From Piscinibacter sp. XHJ-5 (lineage in GTDB: Bacteria > Pseudomonadota > Gammaproteobacteria > Burkholderiales > Burkholderiaceae_C), in NCBI RefSeq assembly GCF_029855045.1, contig NZ_CP123228.1:3162001-3226000 (forward strand): a stretch of 64,000 nucleotides of DNA, in the 5' to 3' direction. Below the pieces are notes generated by a model. It had not been told where the DNA came from. It was given only the letters and a program-made list of their open reading frames with translations, and ran no database searches. A program made the translations under genes and the position numbers. This document shows positions 15,106-22,899 of this stretch, piece by piece. Every line of letters begins with the position of its first letter. The first letter of the stretch is position 1.

Positions 15106-17787
15106 ATGAAGGTCATCGAACGCCGTTTCCTGCGGGGCCCCAACCTGCACGCGCTGCGCCCCTGTTTCCTTGCCGTGCTCGACCTCGAGGACCTGGACGA
15201 GGTGCCCTCCACGGCGCTGCCGGGCTTCACCGAGCGCCTGGTGGAGCTGTTGCCAGGCCTGGTGGAGCACCGCTGCTCGGTGGGGCGGCGCGGCGGCTTC
15301 GTGGAGCGCTTGCGCGAGGGCACCTACATGGCCCACATCGTGGAGCATGTGACGCTGGCGCTGCAGAACCTCGCGGGCCACGACCTCGGATTCGGCAAGG
15401 CGCGCATGGTGCAGGGCATGCCGCGGCAGTACCGTGTCGTCGTCGAATACCTCAGCGAGCGGCTGGTGCGGCACGCGCTCGACATCGCCGTCGAGCTGGT
15501 GTCGCGGCTGGCGGGCGGACGGCCCTTCGAGCTCGAGGCGGCGGTGGCGCAGCTTCGCCAGATCGCCTCGCGCGAGGCGCTGGGTCCGAGCACGCGCGCC
15601 ATCGTCGAGGCGGCGCGCCGCCGAGGCATCCCGACAGTGCGGCTGGCCGACGAAGCCCATCTCTTCCAGCTCGGGTGGGGCGTGCGCCAGCACCGGATCC
15701 AGGCGACGACGACCAGCCGGACCAACTACGTCGCGGTGGAGATCGCCAGCGACAAGCAGCTCACCAAGGCGCTGCTCGCCGAAGCGGGGCTGCCGGTTCC
15801 CGAAGGCCGGACCGTGGCGACCATGCAGGACGCGAGCGAGGCGGCCCGCGCCATCGGCCGGCCGGTGGTGGTCAAGCCGCTGGATGCCAACCAGGGCAAG
15901 GGCGTCAGCACCGCGGTGGACAACGAGCCGGCGCTCGCGGCGGCCTTCGAGCGGGCTCGGGCGCACGGAGAGCAGGTGATCGTCGAGGAACATCTCGAAG
16001 GCGACGACTATCGCGTGCTCGTCGTCGACGGCCGGGTGGTGGCCGCCGCCCGGCGGCTTCCGCCTCGCGTGAAGGGCGACGGGCGGTCCACCGTGCGCGA
16101 GCTGGTCGAGCGCGAGAACGCCGATCCCGCGCGGGGCCACGGGCACGAGAACGTGCTGACCAGGATCCCGCTCGATGCGCTGGCCGAAGAGGCGCTCGCC
16201 CAGCAGGCGCTGCAGGTGGACAGCGTCCCGGGCGAGGGCCGCATCGTGCGCTTGCGCGGCAACGCCAACCTCTCGACCGGCGGCACCGCCGAGGACGTGT
16301 CGGCCGAGATGCATCCCGACACCGGCCGGGCCTGCGTGCGCGCCGCGCGCAAGATCGGCCTGGACATCGCCGGCATCGACCTGGTGTGCCGCGACATCCG
16401 CCGGCCGCTCGCCGAGCAGCGCGGCGCCATCATCGAAGTGAACGCGGCGCCGGGCATCCGCATGCACGAGCACCCGAGTCAGGGACGGCCGCATCCGGTC
16501 GGCGAGGCGATCGTCGAGTCGCTGTTCCCGAACAGCACCGACGGCCGCATTCCGGTCGTTGCCATCACCGGCAGCAACGGCAAGACGACGACCACGCTGG
16601 CCGTCGCCCACGTGCTGCAGCGACTGGGCCGATGCACCGGCGTGACGACCACCGAAGGCGTGTTCGTCGGCGGCCAGCAGGTGAGCGAGGGCGATTGCAC
16701 CGGCTACTGGTCGGCGCGTGCCGTGCTCAGTTCACCGGAAGTCGAGGTGGCGGTGCTTGAAACGGCGCGCGGCGGCATTCTCAAGCGCGGCCTGGGCTTC
16801 GACCGCTGCGACGTTGCGGTGGTGCTGAACGTGCAGCGCGACCATCTCGGCAACGACGGCGTCGAGACCCTGGACGACCTGGCCGAAGTGAAGGGGCTGG
16901 TGGTCGAGGTGGCGCGCAAGGCGGTGGTGCTCAACGCGCAGGACGAGCGCTGCGTCGCGATGGCCGCACGCGCGCCGCGCGGCTGCGAAGTGATCTATTT
17001 CGCGCAAGACCGAAGCCATCCCGTCTTCGCGCGCCATCTGCAGCAGGGCGGGCGAGGCGTCCACGTGCAGCAGGGCATCGTGATGCTGGGGCATGGCGAG
17101 CACGACATGCCGCTGGTCGACGTGACCCGGCTGCCGTTCACGCTGCAGGGGCTCGCCAGGCACAACGTGGAGAACGCACTGGCGGCCTTCGCGGCGCTGC
17201 TCGCGCTCGACATCGCAGGCGACAGCATCGGCGCGGCGATGGCGAGCTTCACCTCGAGCGCGCATCAGAACCCGCTGCGTCTCAACGTCTTTCGCAGCTG
17301 CGGCATCACGCTGCTGGTGGACTACGCGCACAACGCCGCGGCTTACCGCGCCATCATCGCGACCGCGCGGGGTCTGACTGCGCAGCGTGTCATCGGCGTT
17401 GCGACGGCGCCGGGCGACAGGCGCGACGACGACCTGGCCGAGATCGGCCAGGTGTGTGCCGACGGGTTCGACGACGTGGTGTTCTACGAGATGGACGAGT
17501 TTCGCGGCCGGGCGCCCGGTGCGACCGCGCAGCAGCTCGAGCGCGGCGCGACGCAGGCGCGCGCGCCGTGGCGCACCGTGCTCGACGTGCGCGAGGCGAT
17601 TCGCGAAGCGATGCGAAGGGCGCGTCCCGGCGATGTGGTCGTGCTCGGCTGTGCGAGCCATCTCGACGAGGTGCGTGACGCGCTCGGTCACGCCGACATC
17701 GCCGCGGTGGACCTCGGCGCGCTGGGGGCTGCGCAGCTGAGCCCGGATGCCGTGTCGGCGTTCGCGGAGGAAAGCACCGCCGCATGA
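15106..17787 (+). CDS. cphA: Cyanophycin synthetase
   Basis: An ATP-dependent ligase that alternately adds Asp and Arg to make the nitrogen-storage polymer cyanophycin. The 893-residue protein has an N-terminal CphA domain (about 1-160), an ATP-grasp domain (about 215-480; KPLDANQGKGVS, VEEHLEGDDYRVLVV, EVNAAPGIRMHEHP) and a Mur-ligase-like domain with P-loop GSNGKTTTT at about residue 489. An upstream GTG at 15079 overlaps the cphB stop, but ATG 15106 has a proper AAAGGA ribosome-binding site and begins the conserved MKVIERRFLRGPN, so I chose it. No cphA2 is nearby. Confidence 0.95.
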   Translation: MKVIERRFLRGPNLHALRPCFLAVLDLEDLDEVPSTALPGFTERLVELLPGLVEHRCSVGRRGGFVERLREGTYMAHIVEHVTLALQNLAGHDLGFGKARMVQGMPRQYRVVVEYLSERLVRHALDIAVELVSRLAGGRPFELEAAVAQLRQIASREALGPSTRAIVEAARRRGIPTVRLADEAHLFQLGWGVRQHRIQATTTSRTNYVAVEIASDKQLTKALLAEAGLPVPEGRTVATMQDASEAARAIGRPVVVKPLDANQGKGVSTAVDNEPALAAAFERARAHGEQVIVEEHLEGDDYRVLVVDGRVVAAARRLPPRVKGDGRSTVRELVERENADPARGHGHENVLTRIPLDALAEEALAQQALQVDSVPGEGRIVRLRGNANLSTGGTAEDVSAEMHPDTGRACVRAARKIGLDIAGIDLVCRDIRRPLAEQRGAIIEVNAAPGIRMHEHPSQGRPHPVGEAIVESLFPNSTDGRIPVVAITGSNGKTTTTLAVAHVLQRLGRCTGVTTTEGVFVGGQQVSEGDCTGYWSARAVLSSPEVEVAVLETARGGILKRGLGFDRCDVAVVLNVQRDHLGNDGVETLDDLAEVKGLVVEVARKAVVLNAQDERCVAMAARAPRGCEVIYFAQDRSHPVFARHLQQGGRGVHVQQGIVMLGHGEHDMPLVDVTRLPFTLQGLARHNVENALAAFAALLALDIAGDSIGAAMASFTSSAHQNPLRLNVFRSCGITLLVDYAHNAAAYRAIIATARGLTAQRVIGVATAPGDRRDDDLAEIGQVCADGFDDVVFYEMDEFRGRAPGATAQQLERGATQARAPWRTVLDVREAIREAMRRARPGDVVVLGCASHLDEVRDALGHADIAAVDLGALGAAQLSPDAVSAFAEESTAA

Positions 17788-17788
17788 C

Positions 17789-17816
17789 AGCGCGCCGGCC
17801 CTGGAGCCGGCGCGCT
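17789..17816. terminator. Strong GC hairpin, probable bidirectional terminator after cphA
   Basis: AGCGCGCCGGC (17789-17799) and GCCGGCGCGCT (17806-17816) form a perfect 11-bp stem with a CCTGGA loop, starting two bases after the cphA stop. A second hairpin follows at 17825. The region is convergent, with the lipoprotein gene ending at 17860. U-tracts are absent. Confidence 0.6.
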
Positions 17817-17824
17817 CAGCGATG

Positions 17825-17849
17825 CGTCGGCGCCTTGCGGGCGCCGACG
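17825..17849. terminator. Second tandem hairpin in the convergent region
   Basis: CGTCGGCGCC (17825-17834) and GGCGCCGACG (17840-17849) form a perfect 10-bp stem with loop TTGCG. Read leftward it lies just after the end of the lipoprotein gene. With the hairpin at 17789 it probably isolates the two convergent transcripts. Confidence 0.55.
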
Positions 17850-17859
17850 GAGCGCCGTC

Positions 17860-18093
17860 TTACTGGCTGGCCGCGCTCGCGGCGGCGCTGGGGGCCGTGC
17901 TCGAGGTGCCGCTGCCGGAGGTGGTGCCGCCGGAGGTCGCGCCGCCGGAGGTGCTTCCGCCTGGGGTGGTGCTCGCCGTGCCGCTGCCGGCGGCACCGGT
18001 CGTGGCCGTTTCATCGCGGCGCTGGCAGGCCGTCAGGGAAGCGAGCGCGATCAGCACGATGGTTGTCGCTTGGGCGGTTTTCAAAGCATTCAT
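17860..18093 (-). CDS. Small low-complexity lipoprotein, 77 aa
   Basis: Starts MNALKTAQATTIVLIALASL with lipobox LTAC and an AAGGAC ribosome-binding site. After the Cys the mature chain is RRDETATTGAAGSG followed by repeats of Thr, Ser and Gly (GGSTSGGATSGGTTSGSGTS), ending in Ala/Ser. It is likely an envelope-anchored, disordered lipoprotein. No family is recognisable; the repeats can vary in length between strains. Confidence 0.62.
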   Translation of the reverse strand: MNALKTAQATTIVLIALASLTACQRRDETATTGAAGSGTASTTPGGSTSGGATSGGTTSGSGTSSTAPSAAASAASQ

Positions 18094-18248
18094 GGCAGGT
18101 CCTTGTAGAAAGGGAGGCAAGGTTGTTCACGAGATGTACTGGTTCACGGTTCTCGCCCAAGAAAAGCCCGTGGACGACCGTGCCCGGACGCTAGCCGGCA
18201 TCCCGCGTGCCCATGACCCTGGCGAGGTAACGCTGCGTTTCTGCGGTT

Positions 18249-18755
18249 TCAGTGAACCTGGCGCGCCTGCGCCTCGTGATGTCGATGGGTGATGGAGTTC
18301 GATGCGTTCACGTTGGCGTCGTCGTAGACGCCAACGCCCAGCCGCGCCACCAGCTCGCCGCCGAGCCAGGCCGTGAACAACGCGATCAGCGCACCCACCA
18401 GGCCCAGCAGGATGGCCATGATGCCGGGCGGATCGGAAGGATTGCCGCCGCGCAGCAGCCAGCTGGCCGCGAACAACAGCGTCACGACGGCGTTGCCGCC
18501 GCCGTGCAACGCGCCTATGCGCTTGGCGCGCGTGTTCTTCTCGATCGCCAGCCAGTCGACCAGCCCGAACGGCGCGGCGACCAGGGCCCCGATGAGTCCG
18601 GCGGCCATCATCCAGTACGACACGGCGGCCATCTCCGGCCTGTCGGTCACGAGGAAGGCGATATCGAACATTACCGCCGTGGCCAGCAGGCCGAGCGGAA
18701 AGACGATCAGCATCTGGTGCACCGAGTGGCCGAGGAACCTGGCTTTGCTCTGCAT
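18249..18755 (-). CDS. DUF2231-family integral membrane protein
   Basis: A 168-residue inner-membrane protein with four predicted helices: HQMLIVFPLGLLATAVMFDIAF, MMAAGLIGALVAAPFGLVDW, NAVVTLLFAASWLL and ILLGLVGALIALFTAWLGGEL. The conserved HP/HQ...FP start, DW after helix 2, and GGELV after helix 4 fit DUF2231. The family has no fixed biochemical role, though members often accompany heme or redox proteins. The tail is His-rich (ITHRHHEAQARQVH). It is divergent from the Gly-rich protein gene. Confidence 0.78.
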   Translation of the reverse strand: MQSKARFLGHSVHQMLIVFPLGLLATAVMFDIAFLVTDRPEMAAVSYWMMAAGLIGALVAAPFGLVDWLAIEKNTRAKRIGALHGGGNAVVTLLFAASWLLRGGNPSDPPGIMAILLGLVGALIALFTAWLGGELVARLGVGVYDDANVNASNSITHRHHEAQARQVH

Positions 18756-18792
18756 ACGGTCTCCAGCGGATGTGCGGGGTCAGGCCATCTGC

Positions 18793-18830
18793 GGCAACCG
18801 CTGTGCCCACAGCTGGGCACAGCGGTTGCC
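18793..18830. repeat. Very strong 16-bp perfect hairpin in a divergent promoter region
   Basis: GGCAACCGCTGTGCCC (18793-18808) and GGGCACAGCGGTTGCC (18815-18830) are perfect complements around an ACAGCT loop; one further outer C-G pair extends the stem. It lies 38 bp before the DUF2231 start and 77 bp before the Gly-rich gene. A terminator between divergent starts is unexpected. It may be an operator, a transcript-end structure or part of a small RNA. Confidence 0.6.
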
Positions 18831-18906
18831 GTCACCCGGGTGATGCCCGGGCGCGCCGCGCACAACGAGAGGCACAACAGCAGTCACCTACTGAAAGGAG
18901 TTCAAG

Positions 18907-19431
18907 ATGGCGTCGAATAACCAGGGGAATCAGAACAACCCGAACAGCCCGAGCCAGGGCGATCAATCGCAACGCAACGAACGCGGGCAGGCGAGTCAGG
19001 GTGAACCGGGCAAGACGGGCAGCCAGAGCCAGACGGGCATCGGCGGCCAGGGTGGACAGCAGCAGTCCGGCGGCCCGGGTGGACAGCAGCAGTACGGCGG
19101 CCAGCGCGGCCAAGGCAGCCCCAGCGAGCGCTCGGGCGCCCAAGGCGGCGCTGGCAGTCAGGGCGGCGCCGGCTCGCAGAATCCGGGCATGGGCAGCGGC
19201 TCGCAGGGCGGCGGCACCGGCGGCCAGAGCGATCGCGGCAGCGCGTCGCAGGAGCGCGGCAGCACGGGCGTGGGCGGCAGCCCCGACATGGACCGCGACC
19301 GCGGCGGCAGCGCCTCGCAAGGCGGGGCGGGCAGCAGCGGCGGCCGCAGCGGCCAGGACCTGAACCAGGGCGGTTCGCGCGGCGGCAGCTCGGGACAGGG
19401 TAGCGAAGGCGGCGGATCCGAGCGTCGCTGA
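18907..19431 (+). CDS. Disordered Gly/Ser/Gln-rich hydrophilic protein, 174 aa
   Basis: The protein is almost entirely Gly, Ser, Gln, Arg, Asn and Asp, with repeated GGQ, SQGGAG and GGQQQ units and virtually no hydrophobic residues. No signal peptide or membrane segment is present. An excellent AAAGGAG ribosome-binding site and a textbook terminator show that it is expressed. Composition resembles hydrophilins and KGG-type stress proteins, but the KGG motif itself is absent. A role in desiccation or osmotic stress, or in condensate formation, is speculative. Confidence 0.7.
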   Translation: MASNNQGNQNNPNSPSQGDQSQRNERGQASQGEPGKTGSQSQTGIGGQGGQQQSGGPGGQQQYGGQRGQGSPSERSGAQGGAGSQGGAGSQNPGMGSGSQGGGTGGQSDRGSASQERGSTGVGGSPDMDRDRGGSASQGGAGSSGGRSGQDLNQGGSRGGSSGQGSEGGGSERR

Positions 19432-19452
19432 GGACGGCTTCGGTCCGAGCTC

Positions 19453-19486
19453 GAAGGGATGGCGCGCCATCCCTTCTTTTTCCTTT
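19453..19486 (+). terminator. Textbook Rho-independent terminator after the Gly-rich gene
   Basis: GAAGGGATGGCG (19453-19464) and CGCCATCCCTTC (19465-19476) form a perfect 24-base palindrome, which folds with a small loop. It is followed at once by TTTTTCCTTT. It begins 22 bp after the stop at 19431. It is the only classical intrinsic terminator with a good U-tract that I found in the window. Confidence 0.88.
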
Positions 19487-19497
19487 CAGGACCTGCG

Positions 19498-19716
19498 ATG
19501 AAGCCCGTTCCGCTCACCGAACTGCAGCAGGATCAGCTCGACTGGATCTCTCGCTTCGCCGATCGGCTGCGCCTCGAGCAGCCCCAGCTGGGCGCCGAGG
19601 ACGTGGGCATCGACCTCAACGATCTCGCGCGTCAGGCGTGGGAGCGGCTGGATTGGCGGCGGCTCGGCCCCGAAGCCGCGGCGCAACGATGGCTCAGCCG
19701 GCGCTCGCTCGACTGA
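19498..19716 (+). CDS. Hypothetical protein, 72 aa
   Basis: Starts MKPVPLTELQQDQLDWISRF. It is a small, acidic, helical-looking cytosolic protein with the pattern DRLRLEQPQLGAEDVGIDLNDLARQAWERLDW and no signal peptide. It begins only 12 bp after the terminator U-tract, so it has a promoter overlapping the terminator or depends on read-through. I do not recognise a family. Confidence 0.55.
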   Translation: MKPVPLTELQQDQLDWISRFADRLRLEQPQLGAEDVGIDLNDLARQAWERLDWRRLGPEAAAQRWLSRRSLD

Positions 19717-19727
19717 GCAGGCTGCGA

Positions 19728-20105
19728 TCACTCTTCCGGCCGCATCCAGATCCACACACCCACCGCGAACAGCAGGACCGGCAGCGCATAGGCCAGCCAT
19801 GCCGGCACGGGTGCGAACCAGACCAGCACGCAACTGCCCAGCATGCCGACGGTCGCGAACCACTTGGCGCGACGCGGAACGGCGCGCCGCGCGCGCCAGC
19901 GGGAGATCATCGGCCCGTAGACCTCGTGCGCCAGCAGCCGGTCGTCCAGCCAGGGCCATCCGCGGCTGGCGGCGGCCGCGGCGAGCAGCAGGAAGGGCAC
20001 GGTCGGCAGCAGCGGCAACACCACGCCCGCGAGGGCGAGCAGGATGCAGAGGATGGCGGCCAGGCGCCAGAGCAGCGTCACGCGTGCATCATGCCGCGAG
20101 CGCAT
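19728..20105 (-). CDS. DUF454/YbaN-family inner membrane protein
   Basis: A 125-residue membrane protein. The N-terminal helix and motif LLWRLAAILCILLALAGVVLP, then LPTVPFLLLAAAAASRGWPW, are characteristic of YbaN (G-x-LP-LLPT-PFLLLAA). DRLLAHEVYGPMISRWRARR and two C-terminal helices follow. Function is unknown. ATG 20105 is chosen because the upstream extension is Arg-rich and unlike the family. It converges on the 72-aa gene. Confidence 0.85.
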   Translation of the reverse strand: MRSRHDARVTLLWRLAAILCILLALAGVVLPLLPTVPFLLLAAAAASRGWPWLDDRLLAHEVYGPMISRWRARRAVPRRAKWFATVGMLGSCVLVWFAPVPAWLAYALPVLLFAVGVWIWMRPEE

Positions 20106-20183
20106 AGTCCGCCGCGCTCGTCGGGGCATCGCGGCTGCGGGCACGGTGCTTGCTGCATTGCGTCATTCGAGCAGGAGGTTCTC

Positions 20184-20384
20184 ATGTCAGATCGACCGAT
20201 TCGCCACGAAGGCGCCACCGAAGTCGAGGTCTCCCCGACCGTGCGCCTGGGCCCCAGCTTGCGCCTGACCAAGGAGCAGCTCGCGGCCGCGCAGCGAACA
20301 CGCGACTATCACCTGCGGCGCATGCAGACCGCGTTCATGCGCGAGCAGCAAGCCGGCCCCGACGCGGCTACCCGGGAGTCGTGA
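20184..20384 (+). CDS. Hypothetical protein, 66 aa
   Basis: Starts MSDRPIRHEGATEVEVSPTV with an AGGAGG ribosome-binding site. The second half is helical and basic (RLTKEQLAAAQRTRDYHLRRMQTAFMREQQ). No signal peptide or family motif is seen. It is divergent from the YbaN-like gene. Confidence 0.6.
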   Translation: MSDRPIRHEGATEVEVSPTVRLGPSLRLTKEQLAAAQRTRDYHLRRMQTAFMREQQAGPDAATRES

Positions 20385-20488
20385 AGCGCGAGACTCGCGC
20401 GAGCGAAGATTCACAACTCACGAATCACTGCATTCCACACACGCTGCAAAAAATGCGGCAGTAGCTGCGCCCGACCTCGGACACGGAC

Positions 20489-21763
20489 TCAGCGATAACG
20501 CAGCGCCTCGATGGGCAACACCATCGAGGCGTTGTTGCCCCAGCTTCCCCGGATGTAGCTCAGCACCGCCGCGACGTCGTTGTCGTCGAGCTGCTGGCTG
20601 AAGGGCGGCATGCCGAAGGGCCGTGGATTGCCGGCGGTGGCCGGCAGGAAGCCGCCGTAAATCACGATGCGCACGAGGTTGGCCGGGGCGTCCATGGTCA
20701 CCGCGCGATTTCCGGCAAGCGCCGGATAGGCGCCGGGCGAGCCTTCACCGCGCTCCCCGTGGCACTGCGCGCAATTCTGGTCGTACAGGCGAGCGCCCCG
20801 CTGCATCAGTGCGGGATCGCGTTTCTTGACTTCGTCGTCGACCGGCGGCTGCTGCTGCGGCAGCGCACGCAGATAGACGGCCATCGCCTGCAGGTCGGTG
20901 TCGCTGAGGAATTGCGTGCTGCGGTACACCACCTCGGCCATGGGCCCCAGCACCGAGCCCTTGGGCGCCACGCCGCTCTTCAGCAGCGCCACGACCTCGG
21001 GCGTGCTCCAGCTCGCGACGCCGGCTTCGGCCGGCGAGACCAGCGAGGGCGCATACCAGCTCTGCATCGGGATGAGTCCACCGCCGAGCTCCAGCTTGCC
21101 GCTGGTGGCTCCCAGGATGTTGCGACCGCCATGGCAGGCGTTGCAGTGGCCGAGTCCGTGGACGAGGTAGCTGCCGCGATTCCATTCGGCCGTGCGTGTC
21201 GGGTCGGCCTTGTGGGTGCCGGGACTGAAGAACAGCGCACGCCAGACGGCGAGCGAGAGCTGCGAGTCGTACGGAAAGCGCAGCGCATGCGGCTTGTTGG
21301 GCTGCGGCACCGGCGCGAGGCTGCGCAGGTAGGCGTAGAGCGCATCGGAATCTTCGCGCGTGATCTGTGTGAAATTGGGATAGGGAAAGGCCGGGTACAG
21401 CAGCCGGCCATCGCGCGAGCGGCCGTTGTGCATGGCCCGCCAGAAGTGGGCCGCCGACCAGGCGCCGATGCCGGTCTTGGTGTCGGGGGTCAGATTGCTC
21501 GCGTAGACCGTGCCGAAGGGTGTTTCCACGCCGGGACCGCCGGCGTAGGGCGCGCCGCCGCGCGCCGTGTGGCAGGCCCCGCAGTTGCCGGCACGCGCCA
21601 GATAGGCGCCTCGTTCCACCAGGGCAGGCGTGGCCGCGAGCGCGGGTGCGGCGTCGTCCACCTTCGGCTCGTCTCGCAGGTTGAGTACCGCAATCAGCAC
21701 GGCGGCCGCGACCAGCAGCCCCAGCACCGCCGCGATGGCCAGACCGAGCCGCCGCCTGCTCAC
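20489..21763 (-). CDS. Triheme cytochrome c, alcohol-dehydrogenase cytochrome-subunit type
   Basis: A 424-residue protein with an N-terminal membrane anchor or signal (LGLAIAAVLGLLVAAAVLIAVLNL) and three heme c sites: C61GACH65, C207NACH211 and C331AQCH335. Layout and spacing match the cytochrome subunits of membrane-bound alcohol, gluconate or aldehyde dehydrogenases, which pass electrons from a periplasmic dehydrogenase to quinone or oxidase. No dehydrogenase subunit lies beside it. The start codon is GTG. It follows the diheme cytochrome gene by 25 bp, so the two form an operon. Confidence 0.87.
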   Translation of the reverse strand: MSRRRLGLAIAAVLGLLVAAAVLIAVLNLRDEPKVDDAAPALAATPALVERGAYLARAGNCGACHTARGGAPYAGGPGVETPFGTVYASNLTPDTKTGIGAWSAAHFWRAMHNGRSRDGRLLYPAFPYPNFTQITREDSDALYAYLRSLAPVPQPNKPHALRFPYDSQLSLAVWRALFFSPGTHKADPTRTAEWNRGSYLVHGLGHCNACHGGRNILGATSGKLELGGGLIPMQSWYAPSLVSPAEAGVASWSTPEVVALLKSGVAPKGSVLGPMAEVVYRSTQFLSDTDLQAMAVYLRALPQQQPPVDDEVKKRDPALMQRGARLYDQNCAQCHGERGEGSPGAYPALAGNRAVTMDAPANLVRIVIYGGFLPATAGNPRPFGMPPFSQQLDDNDVAAVLSYIRGSWGNNASMVLPIEALRYR

Positions 21764-21788
21764 CTGAAGCCCTCCGGCCGTGCGCGGC

Positions 21789-22502
21789 TCATCGCGCCGC
21801 GCCCTCGAGCCCGCTGCCGCACAGCAGTGGCAGCGGCGTCGCGATGCGGTCGATCGGCTTCGCGCTGGGCGGGATGGGTCGCGATGCCAGCCAGGAGGCG
21901 ACGGCGGAGACGTCCTCGTTGGTCAAGCGCTCGGCGATCTGCGCCATGCAGTCGGGGGCGGCCGCATGGCGCCGGCCGTTGCGCCATGCGCCGAACTGCG
22001 CAATGACGTAGTCGCGCGGCAGGCCCAGCAGGCCGGGCATCGCGGGGGCGACGCCCGTCAGCGTCGAGCCATGGCATTGCGCGCACGCCGGAATCTTGCG
22101 CGCCGGATCGCCGTGCTGCACCAGCGTCTCGCCGAGGCGGGCGGACTCCGACGTGCCGGTGAGCGGGGGCGGCGGTGCGTACGGCAGGTCGAGGGAGGCG
22201 AAGTACGTCGCCATCTCCCGCAGGTAGTCGTCGGTCAGGTGCTGCACCAGATACGTCATGGCGGCGTTCGAGCGCAGTCCATCGCGGAAGTTGATGAGCT
22301 GGTTGTACAGATAGCCGGCCGGCTTGCCCGCGATGCGCGGGAAATAGCCTTCGCGGGTGGCGCGACCTTCCTTGCCGTGGCAAGCCGTGCAGGTTCGCGT
22401 GCGCTCCGCGATCGTGTCGGGCACTGGCGCGGCCCGGGACGGCACGGCAGCGGCGACGCAGGCGGCGGCAGCCAGGAAGAGGACGGTGCGGATGGGGGTC
22501 AT
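21789..22502 (-). CDS. Diheme cytochrome c4-like protein
   Basis: A 237-residue exported protein with signal peptide (MTPIRTVLFLAAAACVAAAV) and two heme sites, C38TACH42 and C140AQCH144, in two similar halves as in cytochrome c4. The axial Met candidates are in the NAAMTYLVQHLTDDYLREMATYF half and in ERLTNEDVSAVASWLAS. It is the first gene of a cytochrome pair with the triheme protein. The pair probably shuttles electrons between a periplasmic dehydrogenase and a terminal oxidase. Confidence 0.85.
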   Translation of the reverse strand: MTPIRTVLFLAAAACVAAAVPSRAAPVPDTIAERTRTCTACHGKEGRATREGYFPRIAGKPAGYLYNQLINFRDGLRSNAAMTYLVQHLTDDYLREMATYFASLDLPYAPPPPLTGTSESARLGETLVQHGDPARKIPACAQCHGSTLTGVAPAMPGLLGLPRDYVIAQFGAWRNGRRHAAAPDCMAQIAERLTNEDVSAVASWLASRPIPPSAKPIDRIATPLPLLCGSGLEGAAR

Positions 22503-22672
22503 CGCGGAGCCCGGCTGCACGAGGAAGTGCCACTGTAGCGACGCGGCCCCGGCTCGCGAAGCGCGAACTTCAGCACGCTCTGCGGGCTTCGTTGAAGGGG
22601 CGCCCTTCCGGTCGTGTTTCGATTAGATACATTCGACACCATCAAAGACAACTTGCCCGACGGAGTCCTTCG

Positions 22673-22897
22673 ATGCACGCCATCACGATCCAGGCAACGC
22701 TGCTCAACTGCCCCGAGGGACGAGTCGTGCTGGCGCGCGATGCCGACCAGCGTCCGATGTTCGGCGTGAGCGTGACCGGGCAGGCCCCGAAGTTCGTCCA
22801 GATCGATCGCGTGACCATGCTCGAGCTCGAGCGCGGACAGGTGGACGTGCGCACGGCGATGACGCAGCGCTGCGCGGGAATCGTGATCGGCGCGTGA
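22673..22897 (+). CDS. Hypothetical protein, 74 aa
   Basis: Starts MHAITIQATLLNCPEGRVVL. It looks like a small beta-rich domain (AITIQATLLN, GRVVLARD, MFGVSVTGQAPKFVQIDRVTMLELERGQVDV), perhaps OB- or SH3-like, without signal peptide. It is divergent from the cytochromes and converges on nadE with a 2-bp gap. The family is not recognised. Confidence 0.58.
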   Translation: MHAITIQATLLNCPEGRVVLARDADQRPMFGVSVTGQAPKFVQIDRVTMLELERGQVDVRTAMTQRCAGIVIGA

Positions 22898-22899
22898 GG

